64,000 nucleotides of DNA from Glacieibacterium sp965200405 (GCF_965200405.1 NZ_OZ241356.1:2542001-2606000); one strand, 5' to 3'. Positions 8,652-18,056 are shown, counted from the stretch's first letter. Made by a program: numbers and translations. The notes: generated from the sequence alone by a model not told the origin.

Positions 8652-8841
8652 CCGCCCGCCCGGGTCGATCAGCGTCGGTCGCGCCGGGAGAGCGGTATTG
8701 CAGGCTCTCGGAGGGTCATTGCCCCGGCGTGACAAAAGGCTTGCATCGTCGCCGAGGGTTGTCCATCGATCGGGCCGCGGCAACCAGAGCTGATCGAGCA
8801 GCCAGCCGCGCATCTGCCACCAGGTGGAGGGGAGGGCGACC

Positions 8842-9360
8842 ATGCGCAACCATATCCGCATCCATGCGCTGCTGGTGGCGTGCGTCGTCGCCATGCCCGC
8901 CGTAGCCGCCGATTATCAGGCCAATCTCGGGCCGATGCCGCTCGACGACGAGACCAAGGCGGTGATCGCCGGGCGCGGCAACGCCACTGCCAGCTATGAC
9001 GGCAAGCTGCTCAGCGTGAAGGGCGATTTCGCCGGGCTGCCGTCGAGCGCAACCACCGCCAACCTGTTTCTCAGCCCGCACATCGGCGTACCGGGCACCA
9101 AGGTGCTGGCGCTGACGGTCAGCCAGTCGAACAGCGGCACCGTTTCGGGCAGCTTCAAGCTGAGCGGCGCGCAGGCGCAGGCGCTGCGAACCGGCAGACT
9201 GTACATCCAGGTGGACAGCGAAAAGGCGCCGCCGGGCTATGAATGGGGGCCCAAGGGCACCCTGTGGGGTTGGCTGCTGCCTGCTCACGAGACTGCGGCA
9301 CAGGGCGTCCCGCAGCAGGGCAAGTGGTTCCTGCCGCAGCTCGACACGCCGAAGCGTTGA
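8842..9360 (+). CDS. secreted CHRD-like domain protein
   Basis: 172 residues. A signal peptide (cut near AVAA-DY) precedes a beta-rich domain with features of CHRD-type proteins: short strands around ATASYDGKLLSVKGDFAGLPS, a PHIG segment and SGSFKLSGAQAQALRTGRLYIQV. The ATG at 8842 is preceded by a GGAGGG ribosome binding site; an upstream in-frame ATG at 8824 would add six residues and spoil the signal peptide. It ends 5 bases before the cytochrome-PQQ dehydrogenase, so the two probably form one operon and the proteins may meet in the periplasm. The domain assignment is moderate. Confidence 0.75.
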   Translation: MRNHIRIHALLVACVVAMPAVAADYQANLGPMPLDDETKAVIAGRGNATASYDGKLLSVKGDFAGLPSSATTANLFLSPHIGVPGTKVLALTVSQSNSGTVSGSFKLSGAQAQALRTGRLYIQVDSEKAPPGYEWGPKGTLWGWLLPAHETAAQGVPQQGKWFLPQLDTPKR

Positions 9361-9365
9361 GGGCC

Positions 9366-11624
9366 ATGGCGATGCGTTCAAGGACGGTCCTGCGCGGCGG
9401 CGTCGCGACATTGCTGGCAGTCGGGTTGATCGGTATCGCCTCCGGCCAGGGCGTCTCCGGCGCGTTCACCCAGACGCAGGTCGACGCCGGGCGGCAGGCG
9501 TATGCCGAGAACTGCGCAGCCTGCCATCAGTCCGACCTCGCCGGCATGAACGACGCGCTGCCTTTGGCCGGCAAGTCGTTCATCGCGGCGTGGAGCAAGC
9601 GGACTACCGACCAGCTCTACAGCAAGGTCCACACTTCCATGCCCTATGGCGCCGGCGGCAGCCTGCCGGTCGAGACCTACACCAACATCGTCGCCTATCT
9701 GCTCCACGCCAATGGCGCGAAGGCCGGCACCACCGCGTTCACGCCCGCCACCGCCGTCGCGATCGGGCAGATCGCCGATGGCAGCATCCCCGCCGACGTT
9801 GCCAACGGTCCGGTCGCATCGGCGCCTGCCGCACCCGGAGCGCAGGCCAATGCGCCTGCAGCCGCAGCGCAGGTTGCCGGCACCAAGGAGGCCGCACCAC
9901 CCGCCGGCCCCGTGGTCGCTACCTCCGCCGGTTTTGCCGCCAAGGGCCAGCCGGTCAAATACGGCGATCCCGGGCGCTTCACGCTGCCGTCGAAGTTCGG
10001 CCTGACGTTCAAGGGCGACATCAAGAACTACGTACCGGTGACCGACGCGATGCTGACCTCGCCGCCCGATGGCGACTGGCTGATGATGCGCCGCAACTAC
10101 CAGGGCTGGAGCTATAGCCCGCTGAAGCAGATCGACACCGCCAATGTCGCCAGGCTGCAGCTCAAGTGGATGTGGTCGATGCCGGAGAACGGCACGATGG
10201 AGGACACGCCGATCGTCCATGACGGCGTCATCTACATGTGGGGCATCGCCAACACGATCCAGGCGCTCGATGCCAGATCGGGCGAGCTGCTGTGGGAGAA
10301 CCGCCTCGGCCCGGCGCCACGCGGCATGGGTCCCGGCCCGTCGACCGAGGAGACGCGGGCGATGGGGCTGTATGGCACCAACCTGTACGTCAACACGCCG
10401 CAGGGTGGCATCTATGCGCTCGACGCGCGCACCGGCGAGGAGGTCTGGAAGACCCGGATCACCGACGATCCCAAGGTCGGCGGCTCGACCGGCGGCCTGA
10501 TCATCATCCACGGCAAGATCCTGGTCGGCATGACCAATTGCGGCCGCAAGGGCGATGACAACCACTGCTACATCTCGGCCTATGACGCCGCGACCGGCAA
10601 GCGCGACTGGAAGTTCGTCACCGTCGCGCTGAAGGGCCAGCCCGGCGGCGCGACCTGGAACAACCTGCCCGACAACGAGCGCAAGGGCGCCGAGACCTGG
10701 ATCGCCGGCACCTATGACCCAGCGCTTAACACGACCTATTGGGGGACCGCACAGGCCAAGCCGTGGCGTCGCGACCTGCGCGGCAGCGGCAACGGCGCGA
10801 CCGACTACGCCAATTCGACGCTGGCGCTGAACCCCGACGACGGCAAGCTGAGGTGGTGGCACAATCATTCGCCCGGCGAGACCTTCGACCTCGACGAGGT
10901 GTTCGAGCGCGTGCTGGTCGACCACGGCGACCAGAAGACCCTGCTGACCATCGGCAAGGCCGGCATCCTGTGGAAGCTCGACCGCGTCACCGGCAAGTAT
11001 CTCGACCACCGCGAGACGGTGTTCCAGAACGTCTTCACCAGCATCGATCGCAAGACCGGCCTGCCGACGTACCGCAAGGACGTCGTCGACCAGAAGCTCG
11101 ACCAGTGGCTGTCGTCCTGCCCCGGGCCGGAGGGCGGCCATGACTGGCAGTCGACCAGCTATCACCAGCCGACCGACGCGCTGATCATCCCGCTCAGCCA
11201 GAGCTGCGTGTTCATGCTGGGCAACGGCTCGCAGACCTATTTCGAGATGCCGGGATCGGACGGCAACCTCGGGCGGCTGTCGGCCTATCGAACCAGCGAC
11301 CTCAAGCCCTTGTGGTCGTTCCAGCAGCGCGCGCCGTTCCTGACCGGGGTGGTCTCGACCGGCGGTAATGTCGCCTTCGTCGGCGATTTCGACCGGGTCT
11401 TCCGCGCCATCGATGTGCGCGACGGCAAGACGCTGTGGAAGACCCGGCTGGGGACGACGGTGCAGGGCTTCCCGGTCAGCTTCATGGTCGACGGCAAGCA
11501 GTATATCGCGGTGACCACGGCGCTCGGCGGCGGCAGTCCACAGCTCAAGCCCGGCACGATGCTGACCGAGGTGCACCGGCCCGCGACCGGCTATGCGCTG
11601 TACGTCTTCGGCCTGCCGGACTGA
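9366..11624 (+). CDS. cytochrome c-fused PQQ-dependent dehydrogenase
   Basis: 752 residues. An N-terminal export signal is followed by a c-type cytochrome domain with heme motif Cys50-Ala-Ala-Cys53-His54. An Ala/Pro-rich linker (about 150-210) then leads to an eight-bladed PQQ dehydrogenase propeller with tryptophan-docking repeats such as LDARSGELLWE, LDARTGEEVWK and LNPDDGKLRWW. Residues Asp508-Leu-Asp510-Glu align with the catalytic Asp and the +2 position, where lanthanide-dependent enzymes carry Asp. It oxidises an alcohol or aldehyde in the periplasm and passes electrons to its own heme. Most quinohemoprotein dehydrogenases place the cytochrome at the C-terminus, so the order here is unusual. 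The substrate is unknown. Confidence 0.92.
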   Translation: MAMRSRTVLRGGVATLLAVGLIGIASGQGVSGAFTQTQVDAGRQAYAENCAACHQSDLAGMNDALPLAGKSFIAAWSKRTTDQLYSKVHTSMPYGAGGSLPVETYTNIVAYLLHANGAKAGTTAFTPATAVAIGQIADGSIPADVANGPVASAPAAPGAQANAPAAAAQVAGTKEAAPPAGPVVATSAGFAAKGQPVKYGDPGRFTLPSKFGLTFKGDIKNYVPVTDAMLTSPPDGDWLMMRRNYQGWSYSPLKQIDTANVARLQLKWMWSMPENGTMEDTPIVHDGVIYMWGIANTIQALDARSGELLWENRLGPAPRGMGPGPSTEETRAMGLYGTNLYVNTPQGGIYALDARTGEEVWKTRITDDPKVGGSTGGLIIIHGKILVGMTNCGRKGDDNHCYISAYDAATGKRDWKFVTVALKGQPGGATWNNLPDNERKGAETWIAGTYDPALNTTYWGTAQAKPWRRDLRGSGNGATDYANSTLALNPDDGKLRWWHNHSPGETFDLDEVFERVLVDHGDQKTLLTIGKAGILWKLDRVTGKYLDHRETVFQNVFTSIDRKTGLPTYRKDVVDQKLDQWLSSCPGPEGGHDWQSTSYHQPTDALIIPLSQSCVFMLGNGSQTYFEMPGSDGNLGRLSAYRTSDLKPLWSFQQRAPFLTGVVSTGGNVAFVGDFDRVFRAIDVRDGKTLWKTRLGTTVQGFPVSFMVDGKQYIAVTTALGGGSPQLKPGTMLTEVHRPATGYALYVFGLPD

Positions 11625-11691
11625 ACCACGACAAGTGCGCGTACCCCGACCATCTTGACGCACGCGCCGCCAACCGCTCAAACACCGCGCC

Positions 11692-13407
11692 ATGACCTTC
11701 GATAAATCACGCCTCCCCAGCCGCCACGTGACCGAGGGGCCCGAGCGCGCGCCGCACCGGTCCTATTATTACGCGATGGGCCTGACCGCCGAGGATATCG
11801 CCAAGCCGTTCGTCGGCGTCGCATCGGCGGGCAACGACTCCGCGCCCTGCAACACCACGCTCGACGCCCAGGCCGACGCCTCGCGCGCCGGGGTGATCGC
11901 GGCGGGAGGCACGCCGCGGCGCTTCAACACCATCACCGTCACCGACGGCATCGCCATGGGCCACCAGGGCATGAAGTCGTCGCTGGTCAGCCGCGAGGTC
12001 ATCGCCGACTCGGTCGAGCTGTCGATGCGCGGCCATAGCTATGACGCGCTGCTGACGTTCGCGGGCTGCGACAAGAGCCTGCCCGGCATGATGATGGCGA
12101 TGCTGCGCCTCAACGTGCCCAGCGTCTTCGTCTATGGCGGCTCGATCCTGCCGGGGCGCTTCGAGGACAAGGACGTCACCGTCGTCGACGTGTTCGAGGC
12201 GGTCGGCCAATTCGCCGCCGGTGCCTGCCCGTTGTCGCGCCTGACCGCGCTGGAGAAGGTCGCCTGCCCGGGCCACGGTGCCTGTGGTGGCCAGTTCACC
12301 GCAAACACCATGGCCTGCGTCGCCGAGGCGATCGGGCTGTCGCTGCCCAATTCCAACATGATGCCCGCCCCCTACAGCGGCCGCGAGGAGCTGGCCGTCG
12401 CAGCCGGCAAGGCCGTCATGCTGTGCCTGGAGAAGAACATCCGTCCGCGCGACATCTGCACGCGCAAGGCGTTCGAGAACGCCGCCACCGTGGTTGCCGC
12501 GACCGGCGGCTCGACCAACGCCGCGCTGCATTTGCCGGCGATGGCGAGCGAGGCGGGCATCGACTTCGACCTGTTCGACGTCGCCGAGATCTTCAAGAAG
12601 ACGCCCTACATCACCGACCTCAAGCCCGGCGGGCGCTTCGTGGCTCGTGACCTGTACGACGCGGGCGGCATCTACATGGTGATGAAGACGCTGCTCGACG
12701 GCGGCTTCCTGCACGGCGACTGCATCACCGTCACCGGCAAGACGCTGGCCGAGAACCTTGCCGACGTGACGTGGCGCGACGACCAGCAGGTCATCCGCCC
12801 GGTGTCGAACCCGATCTCGCCGACCGGTGGCGTCGTCGGCCTGCGCGGCTCGCTCGCGCCCGACGGTGCGATCGTCAAGGTCGCGGGCATGCACCGCCTG
12901 CAGTTCACCGGCCCGGCGCGGGTCTTCGACTGCGAGGAGGATTGCTTCGCCGCGGTCGAGGCGCGCAGCATCCGCGAGGGCGAGGTCGTGGTCATCCGCT
13001 ACGAGGGTCCCAAGGGCGGCCCGGGCATGCGCGAGATGCTGTCGACCACCGCGGCACTGTACGGCCTCGGCATGGGCGAGAAGGTCGCGCTGATCACCGA
13101 CGGGCGCTTCTCCGGTGCGACGCGCGGCTTCTGCATCGGCCATGTCGGGCCGGAGGCGGCGGACGGCGGCCCGATCGGGCTGGTCGAGGACGGCGACATC
13201 ATCAGCATCGATGCCGAGGCGGGGACGATCGACCTGCAGGTTGCCGACGACGTGCTCGCAGTGCGGCGTGCGGCGTGGCAGCCACGGCTCAACGCCTATG
13301 GCTCAGGGACGCTATGGCGTTACGCGCAGAATGTCGGCCCGGCGCGGCAGGGCGCTCTGACCCACCCGGGTGCGCGGGCCGAGCGCCACGTCTTCGCCGA
13401 TATCTGA
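11692..13407 (+). CDS. ilvD: dihydroxy-acid dehydratase
   Basis: 571 residues of the IlvD/Edd family; it converts 2,3-dihydroxy-3-methylbutanoate or -pentanoate to the 2-keto acids of valine and isoleucine synthesis. Cluster ligands appear as Cys53 (APCNTT), Cys126 (FAGCDKSLPG) and Cys198 (GHGACGGQFTANT), the spacing of the 2Fe-2S subgroup. DGRFSGATRG, near the C-terminus, is the other signature. No other ilv genes adjoin it. Pentonate dehydratases share the fold, so a sugar-acid role is the alternative, though the sequence fits IlvD better. Confidence 0.9.
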   Translation: MTFDKSRLPSRHVTEGPERAPHRSYYYAMGLTAEDIAKPFVGVASAGNDSAPCNTTLDAQADASRAGVIAAGGTPRRFNTITVTDGIAMGHQGMKSSLVSREVIADSVELSMRGHSYDALLTFAGCDKSLPGMMMAMLRLNVPSVFVYGGSILPGRFEDKDVTVVDVFEAVGQFAAGACPLSRLTALEKVACPGHGACGGQFTANTMACVAEAIGLSLPNSNMMPAPYSGREELAVAAGKAVMLCLEKNIRPRDICTRKAFENAATVVAATGGSTNAALHLPAMASEAGIDFDLFDVAEIFKKTPYITDLKPGGRFVARDLYDAGGIYMVMKTLLDGGFLHGDCITVTGKTLAENLADVTWRDDQQVIRPVSNPISPTGGVVGLRGSLAPDGAIVKVAGMHRLQFTGPARVFDCEEDCFAAVEARSIREGEVVVIRYEGPKGGPGMREMLSTTAALYGLGMGEKVALITDGRFSGATRGFCIGHVGPEAADGGPIGLVEDGDIISIDAEAGTIDLQVADDVLAVRRAAWQPRLNAYGSGTLWRYAQNVGPARQGALTHPGARAERHVFADI

Positions 13408-13410
13408 CGC

Positions 13411-13626
13411 CTATTTCGGGTACAGCGGCACGACCGGCGACGGTGGCGCGGCCCTGACCGGGACCGGGCGGATCGCCGACAGGATCGGCTCGCCGCGGCC
13501 GTCGCGGGGGACTTCGTCACGGCTGACGGCGGCGTGGGCGTTGCCGACGTACAATGGGGATGGCGCACAGGCGGCCAGCACCAGCGGCGCGAGCGGCACG
13601 ACGACAAACAGGCTACGGAACATCAT
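13411..13626 (-). CDS. small lipoprotein, unknown function
   Basis: 71 residues starting at tandem ATGs (13626, 13623). The N-terminus is a lipoprotein signal, MMFRSLFVVVPLAPLVLAAC, with lipobox L-A-A-C and acylated Cys at about residue 20. The mature part is short, Pro-rich and low in complexity. It is convergent with ilvD (3 bases between stops) and divergent from nnr (30 bases), so it stands alone. Homology is not recognisable; the signal and lipobox are the support for it being real. Confidence 0.65.
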   Translation of the reverse strand: MMFRSLFVVVPLAPLVLAACAPSPLYVGNAHAAVSRDEVPRDGRGEPILSAIRPVPVRAAPPSPVVPLYPK

Positions 13627-13656
13627 GCACCCCCGATACGGACGGCCCAATTACCA

Positions 13657-15084
13657 ATGGACGTGAGCTTGGCAAGTCGTTCCCCCTGTCCGATCCTCAC
13701 AGCCGCCGAAATGCGTGCTGTCGAGGCGACGACCATAGCCGGCGGATCCGCGGCCCGAACCTTGATGGAACGCGCCGGAGCCGCCGCCGCACGGGCGATC
13801 CTGTCCTATAACGTACCAATGTCGGTTTCAGTGGCGTGCGGCCCGGGAAATAATGGTGGCGACGGCTATGTCGTCGCGCGCCACCTGCGCGAGGCGGGCG
13901 TCATTGTCGAGGTCGTCGCCTTCGCTGCCCCGGCCAGCGATCCGGGCCGCGCCGCTGCTGCCGACTGGCACGGCGCCGTGGTCGGTCCCGGCGACGCGGC
14001 GCCCGCCCGCGCGCTGGTCGATGCGTTGTACGGCACCGGCCTGACCCGGCCGCTGTCGGACGAGGATGTCGCAGGCCTGCAGCGGCTTGGCGGCGACGCG
14101 CGGCTGCGGATTGCCCTCGACCTGCCCAGCGGTGTTGGCACCGACGATGGTCGCGACCTCGGCTGCCCCTTCGACGCCGACCTGACCATCGCGTTCGGCG
14201 CGCTCAAGCCGGCGCACCTGCTGTTTCCCGCCGCCGGGCGCTGCGGGCGCGTCGTCGTCGCCGACATCGGGCTCGGCCAGCCGGACTCGCAGCTTGCCGC
14301 CAATCCCCGCCCCGCCTGCCCGGCGCTCGCCGCGTCCGCGCACAAATTCTCGCGCGGCTCTGCGCTGATCGTCGGTGGCCCGGCGGGACACGGCGGCGCC
14401 GCCCGGCTCGCTGCCCGCGCCGCCCTGCACGCCGGTGCCGGGCTGGTGACGCTGGCGGTTCGCGGCGATGCGGTGGCCGAATATGCGGCGCGCCTCGATG
14501 CCGTGATGCTACGCCGCACCGACACGCCCGCTGCGCTCAGGACGCTGCTGCTCGACCGTCGGCTGACGGCGCTCGCTCTCGGTCCGGCCCTCGGCCAGGA
14601 CGAGCTGGCGCGCTCGCTGGTCCGGACCGCGCTGGAGGGCGAGATCCCGCTGGTCCTCGACGGCGATGTCTTCACGCTGTTCGCCGGCCGCCCGCTGGCA
14701 CTGGCGGGAGCGTCGGTGCTGACCCCGCACGAGGGCGAGTTCGTCCGCCTGTTCGGCGACCTGCCGGGGTCCAAGGTCGAACGCGCGCGCGCCGCCGCGA
14801 CGATCAGCGGCGCGGTCGTCGTGCTCAAGGGCCCCGATACCGTCATCGCCGCGCCCGATGGCCGCGCCCGGATCAACCGGCACGCCGCGCCGTGGCTGGC
14901 GACCGCCGGCTCGGGCGACGTGCTGGTCGGGATCGTCACCGGGCTGCTCGCCCAGGGCCTGTCGCCGTTCGACGCGGCCTGTGCGGGAGTCTGGCTGCAC
15001 GGCGACCTTGGGGTACGCGGTGGCCCGGGGCTGACGGCGGACGACATGCCGGGCCTGATCCCCGCGACATTGGCCGGCCTGTGA
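13657..15084 (+). CDS. nnr: bifunctional NAD(P)H-hydrate epimerase / dehydratase
   Basis: A 475-residue metabolite-repair enzyme. The N-terminal YjeF_N epimerase half contains GPGNNGGDGYVVARHL (62-77) and interconverts R- and S-NAD(P)HX. The C-terminal ribokinase-like dehydratase half contains KFSRGSALIVGG, TPHEGEFVRLF, KGPDTVI and TAGSGDVL (416-423) and restores NAD(P)H using ADP. The ATG at 13657 precedes the conserved LTAAEMRAVE helix; the longer reading from 13534 overlaps the divergent lipoprotein gene. The stop overlaps the GTG of the RNA methyltransferase. Confidence 0.95.
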   Translation: MDVSLASRSPCPILTAAEMRAVEATTIAGGSAARTLMERAGAAAARAILSYNVPMSVSVACGPGNNGGDGYVVARHLREAGVIVEVVAFAAPASDPGRAAAADWHGAVVGPGDAAPARALVDALYGTGLTRPLSDEDVAGLQRLGGDARLRIALDLPSGVGTDDGRDLGCPFDADLTIAFGALKPAHLLFPAAGRCGRVVVADIGLGQPDSQLAANPRPACPALAASAHKFSRGSALIVGGPAGHGGAARLAARAALHAGAGLVTLAVRGDAVAEYAARLDAVMLRRTDTPAALRTLLLDRRLTALALGPALGQDELARSLVRTALEGEIPLVLDGDVFTLFAGRPLALAGASVLTPHEGEFVRLFGDLPGSKVERARAAATISGAVVVLKGPDTVIAAPDGRARINRHAAPWLATAGSGDVLVGIVTGLLAQGLSPFDAACAGVWLHGDLGVRGGPGLTADDMPGLIPATLAGL

Positions 15085-16262
15085 GCGAGATCGTCCGCAT
15101 CGGCGCGCGCGGCGACGGCGTCACCGACGACGGTCGCTTCATTGCGTTCGGCGTCCCGGGCGACCGCGTCGAGCCCGACGGCACGCTGATCCCCGGCCCC
15201 GACCACCAGGTTCCGCCGTGCCGCCACTTCCCCGAATGCGGCGGTTGCCAGCTCCAGCACGTCGCCGATCCGGCCTATGCGCGCTGGGCCCTCGCCCGGA
15301 TCGAGCATGCGCTGGCCGGCATCCCGATCGGGTCGATCCAGCCGGTCCACCTGTCGCCGCCGCGCACCCGCCGCCGCGCCTCGCTGCATGCGGTCAAGCG
15401 CGGCCAGACGGTGCTCGGCTTCGCGTCGGAGGCGAGCCACCGCATCATCGACCTGCACGAATGCCATGTCCTGCTGCCCGAGCTGTTCGCGCTGGTGGCG
15501 CCGCTGCGCGCGCTGCTCGGCAAGGCGATGAAGGACGGGCAGGGCGCCGGGGTGACGCTGGCCGCGACCGACAGCGGCATCGACGTGCTGCTCTCCAACG
15601 TCGCCGCGAACTCCCTGCCGGAGATCGAGCGCCTGACCCGCTTTGCCGCGGCCCACGGCCTGGCGCGCCTCTCGGTCGAGAACGAGGGTGGCGTCGAGAC
15701 GATGGCGCTGGCGTCGGAGCCGGTAATGCATTTCGGCGGCGTGCCCGTCGCGATGCCTCCCGCTGCCTTCCTGCAGGCGACGCGCGACGGCGAAGCGGCG
15801 CTGGTCGCGGCCGTGCTGGCGGCGACGGCGGGTGCCGGCAAGGTCGCCGACCTGTTCTGCGGCCTCGGTACGTTCTCGCTACCGCTGGCGGCGCATGCCA
15901 AGGTGCTGGCGGTCGATGGCGGCGGTCCAGCGACGGTGGCGCTGCAATCGGCGGCGCGGCTAGCGGGCAAGCTGCTGTTGACCGAGCACCGCGACCTGTT
16001 CCGCCGTCCTCTGCTGCCCGCCGAGCTCGACCGCTTCGATGCGCTGGTATTCGATCCGCCGCGCGCCGGGGCGGCGGCACAGGTCGAGCAGATCGCTTTG
16101 TCGAAGGTTCCCATCGTCGTCGCGGTATCGTGCAACCCCAGCACCTTCTCGCGCGATGCTCGCGTGCTGGTCGAGGCCGGCTATCGCATCGGGCGGATCT
16201 GGCCGGTCGGGCAGTTCCGCTGGTCGACGCACCTCGAACTGGTCGCCGAGTTCCGGCGCTGA
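15081..16262 (+). CDS. 23S rRNA/tRNA m5U methyltransferase (RlmD/TrmA family)
   Basis: A 393-residue SAM-dependent RNA (uracil-5) methyltransferase. It carries the 4Fe-4S ligands Cys47, Cys53, Cys56 (CRHFPECGGC) and Cys128 (LHECHVL), the SAM-binding motif ADLFCGLGTFSLPLA, the FDPPRAG loop and the catalytic VSCNPSTFSRD near residue 346. The usual N-terminal TRAM domain is shortened to about 45 residues. The GTG start overlaps the nnr stop by 4 bases. Whether it acts on U747/U1939 of 23S rRNA or on U54 of tRNA cannot be told from sequence; alphaproteobacteria commonly have a single RlmCD-like enzyme. Confidence 0.92.
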   Translation: MSEIVRIGARGDGVTDDGRFIAFGVPGDRVEPDGTLIPGPDHQVPPCRHFPECGGCQLQHVADPAYARWALARIEHALAGIPIGSIQPVHLSPPRTRRRASLHAVKRGQTVLGFASEASHRIIDLHECHVLLPELFALVAPLRALLGKAMKDGQGAGVTLAATDSGIDVLLSNVAANSLPEIERLTRFAAAHGLARLSVENEGGVETMALASEPVMHFGGVPVAMPPAAFLQATRDGEAALVAAVLAATAGAGKVADLFCGLGTFSLPLAAHAKVLAVDGGGPATVALQSAARLAGKLLLTEHRDLFRRPLLPAELDRFDALVFDPPRAGAAAQVEQIALSKVPIVVAVSCNPSTFSRDARVLVEAGYRIGRIWPVGQFRWSTHLELVAEFRR

Positions 16263-16263
16263 G

Positions 16264-17046
16264 CTACAGCGCCGGCAGGTGCTCGAACGCCGCGGGATCG
16301 CCGACCGCGAGAAAGCCGCCGTTGAAATAGTCGGCCTTGCCATAGCCGAATTCGCGTCCGTCGCGGTCGCGCATCGCGCCACCGGCAGCCAGCAGCACGG
16401 CATGGCCGGCGGCGGTGTCCCACTCGCAGGTCGGGCCATAGCGCGGGTAGACGTCTGCCGAACCCTCGGCGAGGCGGCAGAACTTGAGGCTCGACCCGGC
16501 CGGTTCCAGCTGCGTCTGCCCGAGCGAGTCGACCCAGGCGGCGGTGGCCGGGTCCATATGGCTGTGACTGACGACGACGACCGGCATCGGCTGCAGCGGG
16601 CGGGTCAGCAGCGGCTCGCGCGGGCCATTCGGCTCGGCCTGGCGGAACGCGCCGCGGCCCAGCGATCCGGCCCACAACATGCCGTCGCGCGGGCTCAGCA
16701 CCAGCCCCAGGATCGGCACGCCGCGGTCGACCAGCGCGACATTGACCGAATAGGCCGGGCGCCCGGCGATGAAGTCCTTGGTGCCGTCGAGCGCATCGAC
16801 CAGCCAGAAACGGGCGCAGCTATCGGGGCGGTGGCCGGCGGCGTGCGCCTCCTCGCCGACGATCGGTGCATCGTCCAGCGCCCGGATCGCGGCGGTGAGC
16901 AGCAGTTCGGCGCGCTCGTCGGCCTCGGTGACCGGGGAGGCGTCGGTCTTGCCACGGGTTTCGAAGCCGCGCGTGCGAACCTCCTCGATCAGCACGCCGG
17001 CGGCGCGGACGGCGGGGATGAGGGATTCGAGCAGCTGGTCGGTCAT
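16264..17046 (-). CDS. cysQ: 3'(2'),5'-bisphosphate nucleotidase
   Basis: A 260-residue inositol-monophosphatase-fold phosphatase that hydrolyses 3'-phosphoadenosine 5'-phosphate from sulfate assimilation. Metal ligands: Glu-Glu at 65-66 (VGEEA), the Asp84-x-x-Asp87-Gly-Thr motif in LVDALDGTKDF, and the C-terminal WDTAAGHAVLLAAGG signature. It is convergent with the RNA methyltransferase, one base between the stops. The GntR-family gene lies 20 bases upstream on the same strand. Confidence 0.93.
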   Translation of the reverse strand: MTDQLLESLIPAVRAAGVLIEEVRTRGFETRGKTDASPVTEADERAELLLTAAIRALDDAPIVGEEAHAAGHRPDSCARFWLVDALDGTKDFIAGRPAYSVNVALVDRGVPILGLVLSPRDGMLWAGSLGRGAFRQAEPNGPREPLLTRPLQPMPVVVVSHSHMDPATAAWVDSLGQTQLEPAGSSLKFCRLAEGSADVYPRYGPTCEWDTAAGHAVLLAAGGAMRDRDGREFGYGKADYFNGGFLAVGDPAAFEHLPAL

Positions 17047-17065
17047 GCAGACCGGTCTAGCGCGC

Positions 17066-17419
17066 TCAGGCGTCGGCGAACAGGTCCGATGGTGTCAGGC
17101 CGAGACGCTCGATCCGCACCGCGATGTGCGGCCATTCGTTCTTGAGGAACGCCGCCCGCTCGGTCCGCAACAGCGCCAGCCGGGCCCCGGCCTCGACGTA
17201 CAGGCCGACGCCCTTGCGCGCCGCGACCAGCCCGGCCGCCTGGAGTTCCTGGTACGCCTTGGCGACGGTCAGCGGATTGACCTCGAGCTCCGCCGCCAGC
17301 GCGCGGACGGAGGGCAGTTGCTCACCGTCGCCGCTGGAGCCCGAGCCGCCGCGGTCGATGATCCGGGCGACGATAATGTCGCGGATCTGCAGGTAGATGG
17401 GGCGGTCGCCGTGGAACAC
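17066..17419 (-). CDS. GntR-family (YtrA-type) transcriptional regulator
   Basis: 117 residues: an N-terminal winged helix (about 8-75) with PIYLQIRDIIVARI, QLPSVRALAAELEVNPLTVAKAYQELQAAGLV and GVGLYV, followed by a short helical tail (76-117), the layout of the YtrA subfamily. YtrA proteins usually sit with ABC transporter genes, but none is adjacent, so its target is unknown. It is probably co-transcribed with cysQ downstream. Autoregulation is common in the family but no operator can be singled out. Confidence 0.9.
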   Translation of the reverse strand: MFHGDRPIYLQIRDIIVARIIDRGGSGSSGDGEQLPSVRALAAELEVNPLTVAKAYQELQAAGLVAARKGVGLYVEAGARLALLRTERAAFLKNEWPHIAVRIERLGLTPSDLFADA

Positions 17420-17477
17420 AGGTGTCGTATCGCGCTATTACAGCGTGGCGTCAACTGTCCCAGACGCCTAGTACGCC

Positions 17478-18056
17478 TCAGCCTTCCCAGGCGCGAACCA
17501 CGGTCGTCAGGTCGGGGCGTGGCCGCTCCTCCAGCTCGCGCGTCGGCGTGCCGATGAAGAAGAAGCCGGCGATGCTCTCGCCCGGTTCGCACAATGCCGC
17601 AGCGACACCCGGGGAGCAGGCCGCCCAACCGGTCAGCCAGTTGGCGACGAAGCCCATCGCCGAGGCCGCCGCGCACAGCATCCCGCAGGCGGCGCCGACC
17701 GACAGCTCCTGCTCGCGCACCGGGATCTTGGAGAGCTGGAGCGGCTTGGCCATCAGCACGACCAGGCACGGCGCGCCGGTGGCGAACTCGCGCACCGCGG
17801 CAAGCGCGACCCGGCCGGGATCGCCCGCCTCGGCGCGGTACGCGGCCTCCAGCACGTCGGCGAGCGCCTCGCGCCGGTCGGCGGCGATGGTGACGAAGCG
17901 CCACGGTGCCAGCTTGCCGTGGTCGGGAACCCGCGCGGCAACGGTCAGCAGCCGTTCCAGCTGGCCCGGCGTCGGACCGGGCTCGGCCATGTCGCGGGCC
18001 TTTCCGGAGCGGCGGGTGGCGAGCAGGCTAAGGGGCGTCGAGCGGTCGTTGAACAT
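17478..18056 (-). CDS. nitroreductase family protein
   Basis: 192 residues of the NfsB/YdjA-type FMN fold. The N-terminal RRSGK stretch and VPDHGKLAPWRFV (about 43-55) form the FMN phosphate and ring site. A central EQELSVGAACGMLCAAASAMGF helix region and a C-terminal FFFIGTP strand follow. It is an NAD(P)H-dependent oxidoreductase with unknown natural substrate; malonic semialdehyde or quinone reduction has been proposed for relatives. It is read away from the POT transporter, sharing a divergent region at 18057-18154. Confidence 0.9.
   Translation of the reverse strand: MFNDRSTPLSLLATRRSGKARDMAEPGPTPGQLERLLTVAARVPDHGKLAPWRFVTIAADRREALADVLEAAYRAEAGDPGRVALAAVREFATGAPCLVVLMAKPLQLSKIPVREQELSVGAACGMLCAAASAMGFVANWLTGWAACSPGVAAALCEPGESIAGFFFIGTPTRELEERPRPDLTTVVRAWEG

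Noticed and set aside
9378..11693. 771-codon minus-strand open frame opposite the PQQ dehydrogenase
   Set aside because: Same cause: it mirrors the codon bias of the real gene and shows no domain or start signal.
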